Below, in pieces: positions 17,461-25,553 of a DNA stretch of 44,948 nt. Every line of letters begins with the position of its first letter. The stretch's first letter is position 1. The translations under genes and the position numbers were made by a program. The notes beneath the pieces are model-generated. The model was not told the DNA's origin. It worked only from the letters and a program-made list of their open reading frames with translations, and searched no databases. The DNA comes from an uncultured Blautia sp. (GTDB lineage: Bacteria; Bacillota; Clostridia; Lachnospirales; Lachnospiraceae): positions 1 to 44,948 of the forward strand of contig CAKRKL010000004.1 of the NCBI GenBank assembly GCA_934358405.1, in the 5' to 3' direction.

Positions 17461-18645
17461 ATGGCTGATAAACAGTTTTGGAAAGGGGCAGTCACAGGAG
17501 TACTGTGTGCATCTCTGGTGCTTGGCTGCGGCTATGTGGGATTGCAGAAATCAGGGCGTGCAGGAAGTAATGTGTTGTCTGATGTGGCAGTTACCCAGAA
17601 AATCAAGTATCTGGAGAATATTATTGATCAAAATTATTTGAATGAGGTAGATGAAGATTCTCTGAAGGAAGGGATATATACCGGACTTTTATATGGTTTG
17701 GGAGATCCTTATTCCCGGTATTATACAGAGGAAGAATATGAGGAGGAGATGCGTGATACTAATGGAGCTTACTCAGGAATCGGTGTGGGTATCACCCAGA
17801 ATCCCCAGGGTGGTATTCTGGTAGTAACCTGCTATGAGGGAGGACCTGCGGATCTTGCGGGAATAAGGGAGAATGATGTAATCACAGCGGTCAATGGAAC
17901 AGATGTGACTGAGATGACCCCGGCAGAGGTTTCGGAGATGATTCGAAATAAAGCTGACGGTACCTCTGTGCTGACTGTCTATCATCAGGAGGCGGACCAG
18001 CCGGAGGAGATAACCGTTACCTTAAGCGATGTGGAGCTGCCAACTGTTTCTTATGAGATGCTGGAGAATTCCATCGGATATCTTCGCATTACCGAGTTTT
18101 CTCTTATGACCCCTACACAATTTGAGACTGCTTTCAAGGACCTGAAGGAAAAGAAAATGGAGAAGCTGATCGTGGATCTTCGCGACAACCCAGGCGGAGT
18201 GCTTTCTTCAGTATGCGATGTGCTTCGCCAGATTTTGCCGGAAGGACTGATCGTATATACAGAGGACAAATATGGGGAAAGACAGGAAATGAAATGTGAC
18301 GGGGATACACCTATAGATATTCCTCTTGCTGTACTGGTAAATGAAAACAGTGCCAGCGCTTCTGAGATTTTTGCAGGAGCTGTGAAGGATTATGAAATCG
18401 GAACTATTGTTGGGACGACTACCTATGGAAAGGGAATTGTTCAGAGTATCCGGCAGCTGTCTGACGGAAGTGCAGTGAAGCTGACCACAGCGAAATATTT
18501 CACTCCTAAAGGCAATGATATCCATAAGGTGGGAATCGAACCGGATGTGGAAGTGAAGCTGGATGCCAGTCTGCTGAATAAGACCGATATCAGCCATGAA
18601 GAGGATAATCAGCTTCAGGCGGCAATACAGGCGGTTTCTCGTTGA
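17461..18645 (+). CDS. S41 family carboxy-terminal processing peptidase (CtpA/CtpB-like)
   Basis: A secreted or membrane-anchored serine protease that trims proteins at their C termini. The 394 residues begin with a signal-anchor (residues 9-30); SLVLGCGY inside it could be a lipobox, with Cys as the lipid site. A PDZ domain (YSGIGVGITQNPQGG, VVTCYEGGPADLAG) is followed by the S41 catalytic core: SASASE around 297-302 holds the nucleophile Ser and K324 in TYGKG is the general base. A peptidoglycan-binding tail, as found in some CtpA, is not apparent. Gene order ftsE-ftsX-ctp is also known in Bacillus, supporting a role at the envelope. Confidence 0.93.
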   Translation: MADKQFWKGAVTGVLCASLVLGCGYVGLQKSGRAGSNVLSDVAVTQKIKYLENIIDQNYLNEVDEDSLKEGIYTGLLYGLGDPYSRYYTEEEYEEEMRDTNGAYSGIGVGITQNPQGGILVVTCYEGGPADLAGIRENDVITAVNGTDVTEMTPAEVSEMIRNKADGTSVLTVYHQEADQPEEITVTLSDVELPTVSYEMLENSIGYLRITEFSLMTPTQFETAFKDLKEKKMEKLIVDLRDNPGGVLSSVCDVLRQILPEGLIVYTEDKYGERQEMKCDGDTPIDIPLAVLVNENSASASEIFAGAVKDYEIGTIVGTTTYGKGIVQSIRQLSDGSAVKLTTAKYFTPKGNDIHKVGIEPDVEVKLDASLLNKTDISHEEDNQLQAAIQAVSR

Positions 18646-18670
18646 CAAAAACACGGCGTTGGATTAGAAT
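18642..18670 (+). promoter_or_regulatory. Promoter of leuS, overlapping the preceding stop codon
   Basis: TTGACA at 18642-18647 contains the TGA stop of the S41 peptidase. TAGAAT at 18665-18670 follows after 17 bases. The predicted start is near 18677, leaving a leader of about 24 nt before leuS. Confidence 0.8.
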
Positions 18671-18700
18671 GATAAAAGATTTAATATGGAGGAGCCATAA

Positions 18701-21103
18701 ATGAAACACAATTTTAAGAAAATCGAGCCGAAATGGCAGAAAAAATGGGAAGAGCAGCAGGCCTTTAAAGCTGTTGACGGAAGTGATAAACCAAAATTTT
18801 ACGGCCTTGTAGAATTCCCGTACCCAAGTGGTGCCGGAATGCATGTTGGTCATATTAAAGCATACTCCAGTATTGAGGTACTTTCCAGAAAGAGAAGAAT
18901 GCAGGGATATAATGTACTGTTCCCGATTGGATTCGATGCTTTCGGACTTCCTACTGAGAACTATGCGATTAAGACAAATACCCATCCACGTGCGATTACA
19001 GACCAGAATATTGCCAAATTTACCAATCAGCTGAAGAGTGTTGGATTTTCCTTTGACTGGAGCCGTGTGATCGATACTACACAGGAAGACTTCTACAAAT
19101 GGACACAGTGGATCTTCCTGAAAATGTTTGAGAACGGACTTGTTTTCCGTGATAAGACTCTTGTTAACTATTGTCCATCCTGTAAGGTAGTTCTTTCCAA
19201 TGAGGACAGCCAGGGTGGTAAGTGTGATATCTGCCACAGTGATGTTATTCAGAAATCCAAGGACGTATGGTATCTGCGTATTACCCAGTATGCAGACAAG
19301 CTTCTTGAAGGACTGGAGGATGTAGATTATCCTGCAAATATCAAGCAGCAGCAGGTAAACTGGATCGGTAAGTCTACAGGTGCTTTTGTAAACTTTACAG
19401 TTGACGGAATTGATGAGACACTTCAGATTTATACTACAAGACCGGATACACTGTTTGGTGTAACCTTTATGGTTATTGCACCGGAGCATCCTCTTATTGA
19501 TAAATATGCTGATCGCATTTCCAATATGGATGAGATCAAGGCATATCGCGAGGAGTGTGCAAAGAAGACAGAGTTCGAGAGAACCCAGCTTGTAAAAGAG
19601 AAAACTGGTGTATGCATCCAGGGACTTGAGGGCGTAAACCCTGTAAACGGCAAGAAGATTCCAATCTATATTGCAGATTATGTAATGATGGGATATGGCA
19701 CCGGAGCTATCATGGCTGTACCGGCACATGACCAGAGAGACTATGATTTTGCTAAAAAATTCGGCATTGATATTGTTCAGGTTATTAAGGGCGGCGATAT
19801 TGAGCAGGAAGCTTACACAGGCGACGGCGAGATGATCAATTCTGATTTCCTGAACGGATATACAAATAAAAAGGATTCTATTAAGCGCATGCTTGAGGAG
19901 CTTGAGAAGAAAGGTATTGGTAAGGCTGGTGTGCAGTACAAGATGAAGGACTGGGCATTTAACCGTCAGAGATACTGGGGAGAGCCGATTCCGATTATTC
20001 ATTGCCCGAAATGCGGTGATGTAGCAGTTCCATATGAAGAGCTTCCACTTCGTCTTCCGAAGATTGAAGACTTCCAGCCAGGCGAGGATGGACAGTCACC
20101 ACTTGCCAGAATTGAATCCTATGTAAACTGCAAGTGTCCGAAATGCGGCGGAGATGCTAAACGAGAGACAGATACCATGCCACAGTGGGCAGGATCTTCC
20201 TGGTATTTCCTTCGTTATGTGGATCCACACAATACAGAAGCGCTTGCAGACCGTAAGAAAATAGATTACTGGATGCCAGTTGACTGGTATAATGGCGGTA
20301 TGGAGCATGTAACCAGACATATGATCTACTCAAGATTCTGGCATCATTTCCTGTATGACCTGGGAATTGTGAATACTCCTGAGCCATATGCAAAGCGTTC
20401 CGCACAGGGTATGATCCTTGGTTCCGATGGAGATAAGATGAGTAAATCCAAGGGTAATGTAGTAGACCCGCTGGATATTGTTGAGGAGTATGGCGCTGAT
20501 GCACTTCGCACCTATGTATTGTTCATGGGCGATTATGGTGCAGCTGCTCCATGGAATGACAGCTCTGTAAGAGGCTGCAAGCGTTTCCTTGAAAGAGTCG
20601 CAGGTCTTAACGACATTATGACAGATGAGCCTGCTTCCAAGGATATGGAGGTTAAGATCCACAAGGCAATCAAGAAGGTATCTTCTGATATTGAGGCAAT
20701 GAAATTTAACACTGCGATTGCATGCCTGATGACCCTGATCAATGACATCTATACAGTTGGCAAGATCAGCAAGGATGATCTTATAATCTTTATTAAGCTT
20801 CTGTGCCCGTTTGCACCTCATCTTTGCGAGGAAATCTGGGAGACACTTGGCGGAGAGGGATTACTTTCTCTTTCTCAGTGGCCGGAGTACGAGGAGAGTA
20901 AGACTGTGGAAGCTTCCGTAGAGATTGGTGTACAGGTTAACGGCAAAGTCCGTGGAACCATCGTAATCCCTAATGGATGTGCGAAAGAGGAAGCTCTTGA
21001 GCTGGCTAAAAAGGATGAGAAGGTTGCTTCCTTCTTAGAGGGCAAGACTCTTGTAAAAGAGATTTATGTACCTAATAAGATTGTAAACTTTGTTGCAAAA
21101 TAA
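18701..21103 (+). CDS. leuS: Leucyl-tRNA synthetase
   Basis: It charges tRNA-Leu with leucine. This 800-residue class Ia enzyme has the HIGH-type motif HVGH at 48-51, KMSKS at 579-583 (KMSKSKGNVVDP), a connective editing domain in between (TTRPDTLFGVTFMV and ADYVMMGYGTGAIMAVPAHDQRD), and a zinc-type Cys pattern (CPSCK and CDIC). The RBS GGAGG is 6 nt upstream of ATG. Its short leader contains no T-box, unlike the trp operon, so it is not regulated by that mechanism. It is monocistronic, bounded by its own promoter and a strong terminator. Confidence 0.97.
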   Translation: MKHNFKKIEPKWQKKWEEQQAFKAVDGSDKPKFYGLVEFPYPSGAGMHVGHIKAYSSIEVLSRKRRMQGYNVLFPIGFDAFGLPTENYAIKTNTHPRAITDQNIAKFTNQLKSVGFSFDWSRVIDTTQEDFYKWTQWIFLKMFENGLVFRDKTLVNYCPSCKVVLSNEDSQGGKCDICHSDVIQKSKDVWYLRITQYADKLLEGLEDVDYPANIKQQQVNWIGKSTGAFVNFTVDGIDETLQIYTTRPDTLFGVTFMVIAPEHPLIDKYADRISNMDEIKAYREECAKKTEFERTQLVKEKTGVCIQGLEGVNPVNGKKIPIYIADYVMMGYGTGAIMAVPAHDQRDYDFAKKFGIDIVQVIKGGDIEQEAYTGDGEMINSDFLNGYTNKKDSIKRMLEELEKKGIGKAGVQYKMKDWAFNRQRYWGEPIPIIHCPKCGDVAVPYEELPLRLPKIEDFQPGEDGQSPLARIESYVNCKCPKCGGDAKRETDTMPQWAGSSWYFLRYVDPHNTEALADRKKIDYWMPVDWYNGGMEHVTRHMIYSRFWHHFLYDLGIVNTPEPYAKRSAQGMILGSDGDKMSKSKGNVVDPLDIVEEYGADALRTYVLFMGDYGAAAPWNDSSVRGCKRFLERVAGLNDIMTDEPASKDMEVKIHKAIKKVSSDIEAMKFNTAIACLMTLINDIYTVGKISKDDLIIFIKLLCPFAPHLCEEIWETLGGEGLLSLSQWPEYEESKTVEASVEIGVQVNGKVRGTIVIPNGCAKEEALELAKKDEKVASFLEGKTLVKEIYVPNKIVNFVAK

Positions 21104-21123
21104 ATAGGATAATGTTGGAAATA

Positions 21124-21158
21124 AAATCCCCATCAGAATAATCTGGTGGGGATTTTTT
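21124..21158 (+). terminator. Intrinsic terminator after leuS
   Basis: AAATCCCCATCAG (21124-21136) pairs with CTGGTGGGGATTT around AATAAT, with one T-G pair. A six-T run follows. The RBS of the next gene begins at once after it. Confidence 0.9.
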
Positions 21159-21173
21159 AGGAGGAAGGTGCCT

Positions 21174-22715
21174 ATGGAAGGTCTCAGTAAAAAAATATAT
21201 CTTGAATTATCAGCTCCAACAGAAGAGGATTCCCGTTCTGATCAGCAGCGTATTTTGGATGGATTGAGGATGGAAGGGATAAAGGAGCAGGTACATGTTC
21301 CTGTCCACATTTTGCGAAGGTTATACCCCTTACTTGAAAATGCAAAGTGGAAAATTACAGTATCTCTTGGCTGGAATGGGGAAAACTGGGAAATAATAGA
21401 GTTGGAGGCTGGAAATCAGACGGAGCATCATTACGGATTGGCGATAGATCTTGGAAGTACCACAGTGGCGGCGAAACTTTTGGACTGTACCTCCGGCCAG
21501 GTGGTAAAAGAAGTCAGCTGCTTTAATTATCAGATTCAGTGGGGAACAGACATTCTTTCCAGAATTTTTTATTGTAAGGATGATTCCGGGAAGCTGGAAG
21601 AGGTGCGGCAGGCCACTGTGGATTCCATTGTAGAATGTATGGATAAGCTGGATGCAGAGGGGACGGCTGTTTCACGCAGCTGTATTTCTATGGTAATTGC
21701 AGGAAACACTACAATGATACATTTTTTGCTTGGAATGGATGCTTTTTGTGTATTTTATACCCCTCATGCCGTTCATGGGGACAAACCGGGCTTCCAGCTT
21801 GCAAGGGATCTGGGAATTCCTGTAAAGGGCTTTGTTTATTGTTATCCATCCAAATCTAATTATCTCGGAGGCGACATTATCAGTGGCATGATCGATACAA
21901 AGCTGTACAAGAGAGAGGAAATCAGTGTCTTCTTTGACATTGGTACCAACGGAGAACTGGTGATCGGAAACAGGGAATTTCTTCTTTGCGGCGCCGGGGC
22001 AGCAGGACCTGCCCTGGAGGGTGGTGCAGTGCACACCGGAATGCGGGCAGATACAGGTGCAGTAGATGAGGTGAAAATTCGGAATGGAAAAATTCTGGTT
22101 CATGTAATTGGAAATGAAAATGGAGAATTTCAGCCGCAGGGAATCTGCGGATCAGGTATTATTGACTTGATCGCAGAGCTTTTTCTGGAAGGCTGGATCG
22201 ATATCCGAGGTAAATTTTCTCCTGAGAAAAGTTCACTGATTCAGAAAAAGGAAGGACAGTGGTGCGTGGAATATGCGCCCGGTCTTTATTTTTACCAAAA
22301 GGATATTGATGAATTTATCCGTACCAAAGCTGCTGCCTACACTATGGTAGAAATCATGCTTCGGGAATCCGGGCTTGAACTGGACCAGGCTGAGCGTTTC
22401 TATGTTGCAGGGGCCTTTGGAAAACATGTTTCCAAGGAATCAGCAATTACCATTGGAATGTACCCGGATATGGACCGGGATCATATTATAAATGCAGGAA
22501 ATTCTTCCCTGGAAGGTGCTGTAAAGCTGTTATTAAACAGGGCACTTCTTAATGACATTGATCAGATTCTGGAAGAAATGGTGTACATCCAGTTTGCAGA
22601 GGTGGATGATTTCCTGGAATTGATGGTGGCTGCCCAGGCATTGCCTCATACGGATTTCAGGCGATATCCCACTGTTATGAAGAAAATACAGCAGAGACAG
22701 GTCTGCAAAAGATAA
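21174..22715 (+). CDS. RACo-like ASKHA domain protein (DUF4445) without ferredoxin domain
   Basis: The protein resembles the C-terminal two thirds of RACo/RamA-type reductive activators of corrinoid proteins. The start KIYLELSAPTEEDSRSDQQR is the usual linker/middle-domain motif, and the ASKHA nucleotide-binding domain follows (LAIDLGSTTVAAKL, DIGTNGELVIGN, AAGPALEGGAVHTGMRA and GICGSGIIDL). It has 513 residues, about 100 fewer than RACo. The N-terminal 2Fe-2S domain is missing: no CxxxxCxxC cluster is present. RBS AGGAGG is 9 nt before ATG 21174, which is better than GTG 21168. No corrinoid protein, methyltransferase or ferredoxin gene is nearby. Redox partner and target are unknown. Confidence 0.85.
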   Translation: MEGLSKKIYLELSAPTEEDSRSDQQRILDGLRMEGIKEQVHVPVHILRRLYPLLENAKWKITVSLGWNGENWEIIELEAGNQTEHHYGLAIDLGSTTVAAKLLDCTSGQVVKEVSCFNYQIQWGTDILSRIFYCKDDSGKLEEVRQATVDSIVECMDKLDAEGTAVSRSCISMVIAGNTTMIHFLLGMDAFCVFYTPHAVHGDKPGFQLARDLGIPVKGFVYCYPSKSNYLGGDIISGMIDTKLYKREEISVFFDIGTNGELVIGNREFLLCGAGAAGPALEGGAVHTGMRADTGAVDEVKIRNGKILVHVIGNENGEFQPQGICGSGIIDLIAELFLEGWIDIRGKFSPEKSSLIQKKEGQWCVEYAPGLYFYQKDIDEFIRTKAAAYTMVEIMLRESGLELDQAERFYVAGAFGKHVSKESAITIGMYPDMDRDHIINAGNSSLEGAVKLLLNRALLNDIDQILEEMVYIQFAEVDDFLELMVAAQALPHTDFRRYPTVMKKIQQRQVCKR

Positions 22716-22749
22716 TTGTTAGAAAAATATAGTAATTTATTACAAAATC

Positions 22750-22758
22750 TGCTATACT
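22750..22758 (+). promoter_or_regulatory. Extended -10 promoter for the dgkA-type gene
   Basis: TGCTATACT is an extended -10 element. The -35 region is weak. Predicted start is near 22765, about 25 nt before ATG 22791. Confidence 0.5.
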
Positions 22759-22790
22759 TGTACCAAACATAAGGACAGGAAGTGAACGAG

Positions 22791-23171
22791 ATGACAGAAC
22801 CAAAGAAACCACCAATAACCAAAAGCTTCGGTTACGCATTTGAAGGAATTTTTACCTGCATCCACAGAGAGCGGAATATGAAGATTCACTGTGTGATGGC
22901 TGTGCTTGTGGTAATTGCAGGTGTGATTCTGGAGCTTGCCCCTGTGGAATGGTGTATTTGTCTGGCTCTTTTCGGGATGGTTATGGCACTGGAGCTGGTG
23001 AATACTGCAGTGGAATCTGTAGTGGATCTTGTGACCAGTGAGTACAGGCCTCTGGCGAAGATTGCCAAGGATACAGCAGCAGGAGCAGTTCTTATAGCAG
23101 CTATTATGGCGGCAATTGCGGGACTGATCATTTTCGTACCGAAAGGACTGGCATTTCTTGGAATCCTTTGA
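22791..23171 (+). CDS. Diacylglycerol/undecaprenol kinase family protein
   Basis: This small integral membrane kinase has about 126 residues. In Gram-positive bacteria the family mainly phosphorylates undecaprenol, recycling the cell-wall lipid carrier; diacylglycerol use is also known. Three membrane segments are visible (around residues 32-52, 56-75 and 95-118). The catalytic signature is ALELVNTAVESVVDLV, and the AKDTAAGAVL motif follows. The start is either ATG 22791 or GTG 22782; no strong RBS decides it. It lies 40 bases before the phasin-like gene and may be co-transcribed with it. It is unrelated to the soluble lipid kinase at 7428. Confidence 0.9.
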   Translation: MTEPKKPPITKSFGYAFEGIFTCIHRERNMKIHCVMAVLVVIAGVILELAPVEWCICLALFGMVMALELVNTAVESVVDLVTSEYRPLAKIAKDTAAGAVLIAAIMAAIAGLIIFVPKGLAFLGIL

Positions 23172-23211
23172 TAATTTCGGATTTTCCACAGAGCAGAAAG
23201 GAGCACATGTT

Positions 23212-23598
23212 ATGGAACTTGGAGAAGGCATCAAAAAATTATTACTTGCAGGAATCGGTACAGCAGCAGTGACCGCTGAGAAATCCAAAGAGGTTCTGGA
23301 CGAGCTTGTGAAGAAGGGTGAGCTTACCGTAGAACAGGGTAAAGTCCTGAATCAGGAACTGAAGCATAATATCAAGGAAAGTGTAAAGAAGAACGTAAAT
23401 GTTACTCTGAAGCCATCCAATCCGGATGAACTGAAGGACGTTCTTAGCAAAATGTCACCGGATCAGCTTGCAGCGCTGAAGGATCAGATCTCCCAGATGC
23501 AGGCGAAGGATGTGGATGCAGAGGAAGCAAAAGAAGAGCCGGAAAAAGCAAAGGAAGATGAGGCAGAAGAAGCTCCTGCAGAAGCAGAAGAAAATTAA
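23212..23598 (+). CDS. Small phasin-like protein (PhaF-like, COG3937 type)
   Basis: From ATG 23212 the protein has 128 residues; AAAGGA is 9 nt upstream. The N-terminal half (LGEGIKKLLLAGIGTAAVTAEKSKEV) is an amphipathic helix followed by ELVKKGELTVEQGKVLNQEL, a pattern of the polyhydroxyalkanoate-regulator phasin family common in Clostridia. The last 35 residues are almost all Glu, Ala and Lys, and are likely disordered. No PHA synthase is in the window, and many gut anaerobes with such genes do not make PHA, so the true role is open; a coiled-coil partner of the ABC1 kinase next door is one idea. Confidence 0.75.
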   Translation: MELGEGIKKLLLAGIGTAAVTAEKSKEVLDELVKKGELTVEQGKVLNQELKHNIKESVKKNVNVTLKPSNPDELKDVLSKMSPDQLAALKDQISQMQAKDVDAEEAKEEPEKAKEDEAEEAPAEAEEN

Positions 23599-23613
23599 GC
23601 AAAGGAAACAATA

Positions 23614-23680
23614 AGGGCAGGACCAGGTGTCTTTTAGCAGTCTGCTGGAAAGCAGGGCAATATCACCAGAGTCCTGCCCT
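23614..23680 (+). other. Structured RNA candidate between the phasin-like gene and aarF
   Basis: AGGGCAGGAC (23614-23623) pairs perfectly with GTCCTGCCCT (23671-23680). GGTG (23626-23629) pairs with CACC (23664-23667), and an inner CTGCT/AGCAG hairpin (23642-23655) is closed by GGAA, a GNRA-type tetraloop. No T-run follows the base stem. The element lies 15 nt after one stop and 18 nt before the next start, and could control aarF translation, mRNA stability, or be a degenerate terminator. Confidence 0.55.
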
Positions 23681-23698
23681 TGAAGCAGGTGGACAGAT

Positions 23699-25399
23699 AT
23701 GGACCCGACAGAGTCAAAAAACACAGCAAATGAGAAACTGACACATAATACGGAGAATACAAGGGATAAAGCCAGGAATGTAAATAAAGAGAAAATTGTT
23801 ATTGAATCTGCAGGAAAAGCTTCTGCGAAAGATAAAAATGGTTATAAAGAACGGCTGAAGGAGATTACAGCAGTTCTTCACAGGCATGCCATAACAAGAG
23901 GAGTTTCCCCGGAAAAGCTGCGTCTGATTCTCACAGATCTTGGCCCTACCTTTATCAAGCTGGGACAGATTATGTCCATGCGTTCTGATATTTTGCCTAA
24001 GCGCTACTGTGACGAACTGATGAAGCTGTGCTCAGATGTGGAGCCCATGCCTTTTTCCGAAGTGGAAGAAGTGCTGCAGGAAGCATTTGGCTGTCCATGG
24101 CGGGAAGAATTTCAGGAAATCCAGAGGAAACCCCTTGGATCAGCCTCTATCGCTCAGGTGCACCGCGCTGTTCTGAAAACAGGGGAAGAAGTGGTTGTGA
24201 AGGTTCAGCGAAAGGGCATCTACGAAATTATGGCCAGGGACATTGGCCTTATGAAAAAGGCAGTGAAGCTGCTTCCGCCGGTAAGTATTAAAGAAGCAGT
24301 AGATCTGAATCTGGTTCTGGAAGAACTGTGGCGGGTTACCCAGGAGGAGATGAATTTCCTTACAGAAGCTGCCAATATGGAAGAGTTTTCCAGAAAAAAC
24401 AAGAATGTGGCATTTGTAAAAACGCCAATCCTGTATCGGGAATATACCACTGCCAGTGTACTGGTAATGGAATACATTGATGGTATTCCCATTGATGATA
24501 AGGAGACCTTGCTGGCAGGCGGTTATGACCTGAATGAGATTGGAAGTAAATTTGTTGATAACTTTATTAAGCAGGTCATGGATGACGGATTCTTTCATGC
24601 AGATCCCCATCCGGGCAATGTAATGATCCAGGGCGGTAAAATCGTATGGATCGATATGGGAATGATGGGAAGGCTGGGTGACCGTGACCGGGAGCTGATC
24701 GGAGAGGCAATTGAGGGTGTGGCGCTGAATGATATTGGGAAAATCCAGGATGCAGTGCTGGCACTCGGAGAGTTTAAGGGCAAACCGGATCAGAGCCGTC
24801 TTTACACAGATATCCGGGATCTGATGGCGAAATATGGTACAGCTGATTTCGGCGAGATTGATATTGTGGAAATTTTTACAGACCTGATGGATGTAATGAA
24901 GGAAAACAAGATAGTCATGCCTCACGGTCTGACTATGCTTGCCCGCGGGCTTACCCATATGGAGGGTGTGCTTGCAAATATCAGTCCGGAAATTAACATG
25001 GTGCAGATTGCAGCTGCACGTCTGAAGGGAACTCTTCTGGAAGAAGGAAACTGGAAAAAGCAGCTGAAGGGAACCGGAAAGAAGCTGTATCGGTCTGCCC
25101 TTCGGGCAATTGATATTCCCACACTTGCAGCTGATTTTCTCCAGGGATGCATGAAGGGGCAGACAAAGATCAACCTGGATCTGCATGCTTCTGATGACCT
25201 GGCATGGCTGATGCGACGCCTGATCCGGAATATTGTGCTGGGACTTTGGGTTATGGCACTGCTGATCAGCTCCAGTATTATCTGCACTACAAATATGACG
25301 CCGAAGATGCTTGGAATACCGGCACTGGGTGTGCTGGGATATCTGGGTGCACTGGTGATTCTGATGTATTTGTTTATTAAACATTTTATGAAAAAGTAG
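23699..25399 (+). CDS. ABC1/AarF/UbiB family kinase-like protein
   Basis: The 566-residue protein is of the atypical kinase family of UbiB and Coq8. Characteristic residues are the KLGQIMSMR motif (KxGQ) near residue 85, the alanine-containing nucleotide loop GSASIAQVHRA, VVVKVQRKG, and the catalytic HADPHPGN with IDMGMMG. Two membrane segments at the C terminus (about 515-535 and 540-562) are typical. Quinone synthesis is known for UbiB, but no ubiquinone genes are nearby and the organism is probably anaerobic, so the role is unclear. The first 40 residues are polar and low in complexity. RBS AGGTGG lies 6 nt before ATG 23699. Confidence 0.9.
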   Translation: MDPTESKNTANEKLTHNTENTRDKARNVNKEKIVIESAGKASAKDKNGYKERLKEITAVLHRHAITRGVSPEKLRLILTDLGPTFIKLGQIMSMRSDILPKRYCDELMKLCSDVEPMPFSEVEEVLQEAFGCPWREEFQEIQRKPLGSASIAQVHRAVLKTGEEVVVKVQRKGIYEIMARDIGLMKKAVKLLPPVSIKEAVDLNLVLEELWRVTQEEMNFLTEAANMEEFSRKNKNVAFVKTPILYREYTTASVLVMEYIDGIPIDDKETLLAGGYDLNEIGSKFVDNFIKQVMDDGFFHADPHPGNVMIQGGKIVWIDMGMMGRLGDRDRELIGEAIEGVALNDIGKIQDAVLALGEFKGKPDQSRLYTDIRDLMAKYGTADFGEIDIVEIFTDLMDVMKENKIVMPHGLTMLARGLTHMEGVLANISPEINMVQIAAARLKGTLLEEGNWKKQLKGTGKKLYRSALRAIDIPTLAADFLQGCMKGQTKINLDLHASDDLAWLMRRLIRNIVLGLWVMALLISSSIICTTNMTPKMLGIPALGVLGYLGALVILMYLFIKHFMKK

Positions 25400-25464
25400 T
25401 TTTTATTTGCTGTTCCTATGCTGGATTGGAGGAGAAAGCTTTTTTCAGACACGCTTTGGGATAT

Positions 25465-25522
25465 AAAAACAGAACCAGAGAATAACAGTTTCAAACTGTT
25501 GCTTCTCTGGTTCTGTTTTTTA
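25465..25522. terminator. Bidirectional terminator between aarF and the DUF1846 gene
   Basis: AAAAACAGAACCAGAG (25465-25480) pairs perfectly with CTCTGGTTCTGTTTTT (25505-25520). An inner AACAGTTT/AAACTGTT hairpin lies between. T-runs on both strands mean it can stop both convergent transcripts. Confidence 0.9.
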
Positions 25523-25553
25523 TGAATTATGTGATAGAGCGTGTTTGGAAAAT

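Noticed and set aside
18590..20002. Long open frame of 470 codons on the minus strand inside leuS
   Set aside because: It lies wholly antisense to a clear leucyl-tRNA synthetase, has low-complexity Leu/Ile/Asn-rich content and no RBS or recognisable domain. It reflects codon bias.
24140..25384. 414-codon minus-strand frame inside the ABC1 gene
   Set aside because: Antisense shadow with many His, Cys and Gln residues and no domain.
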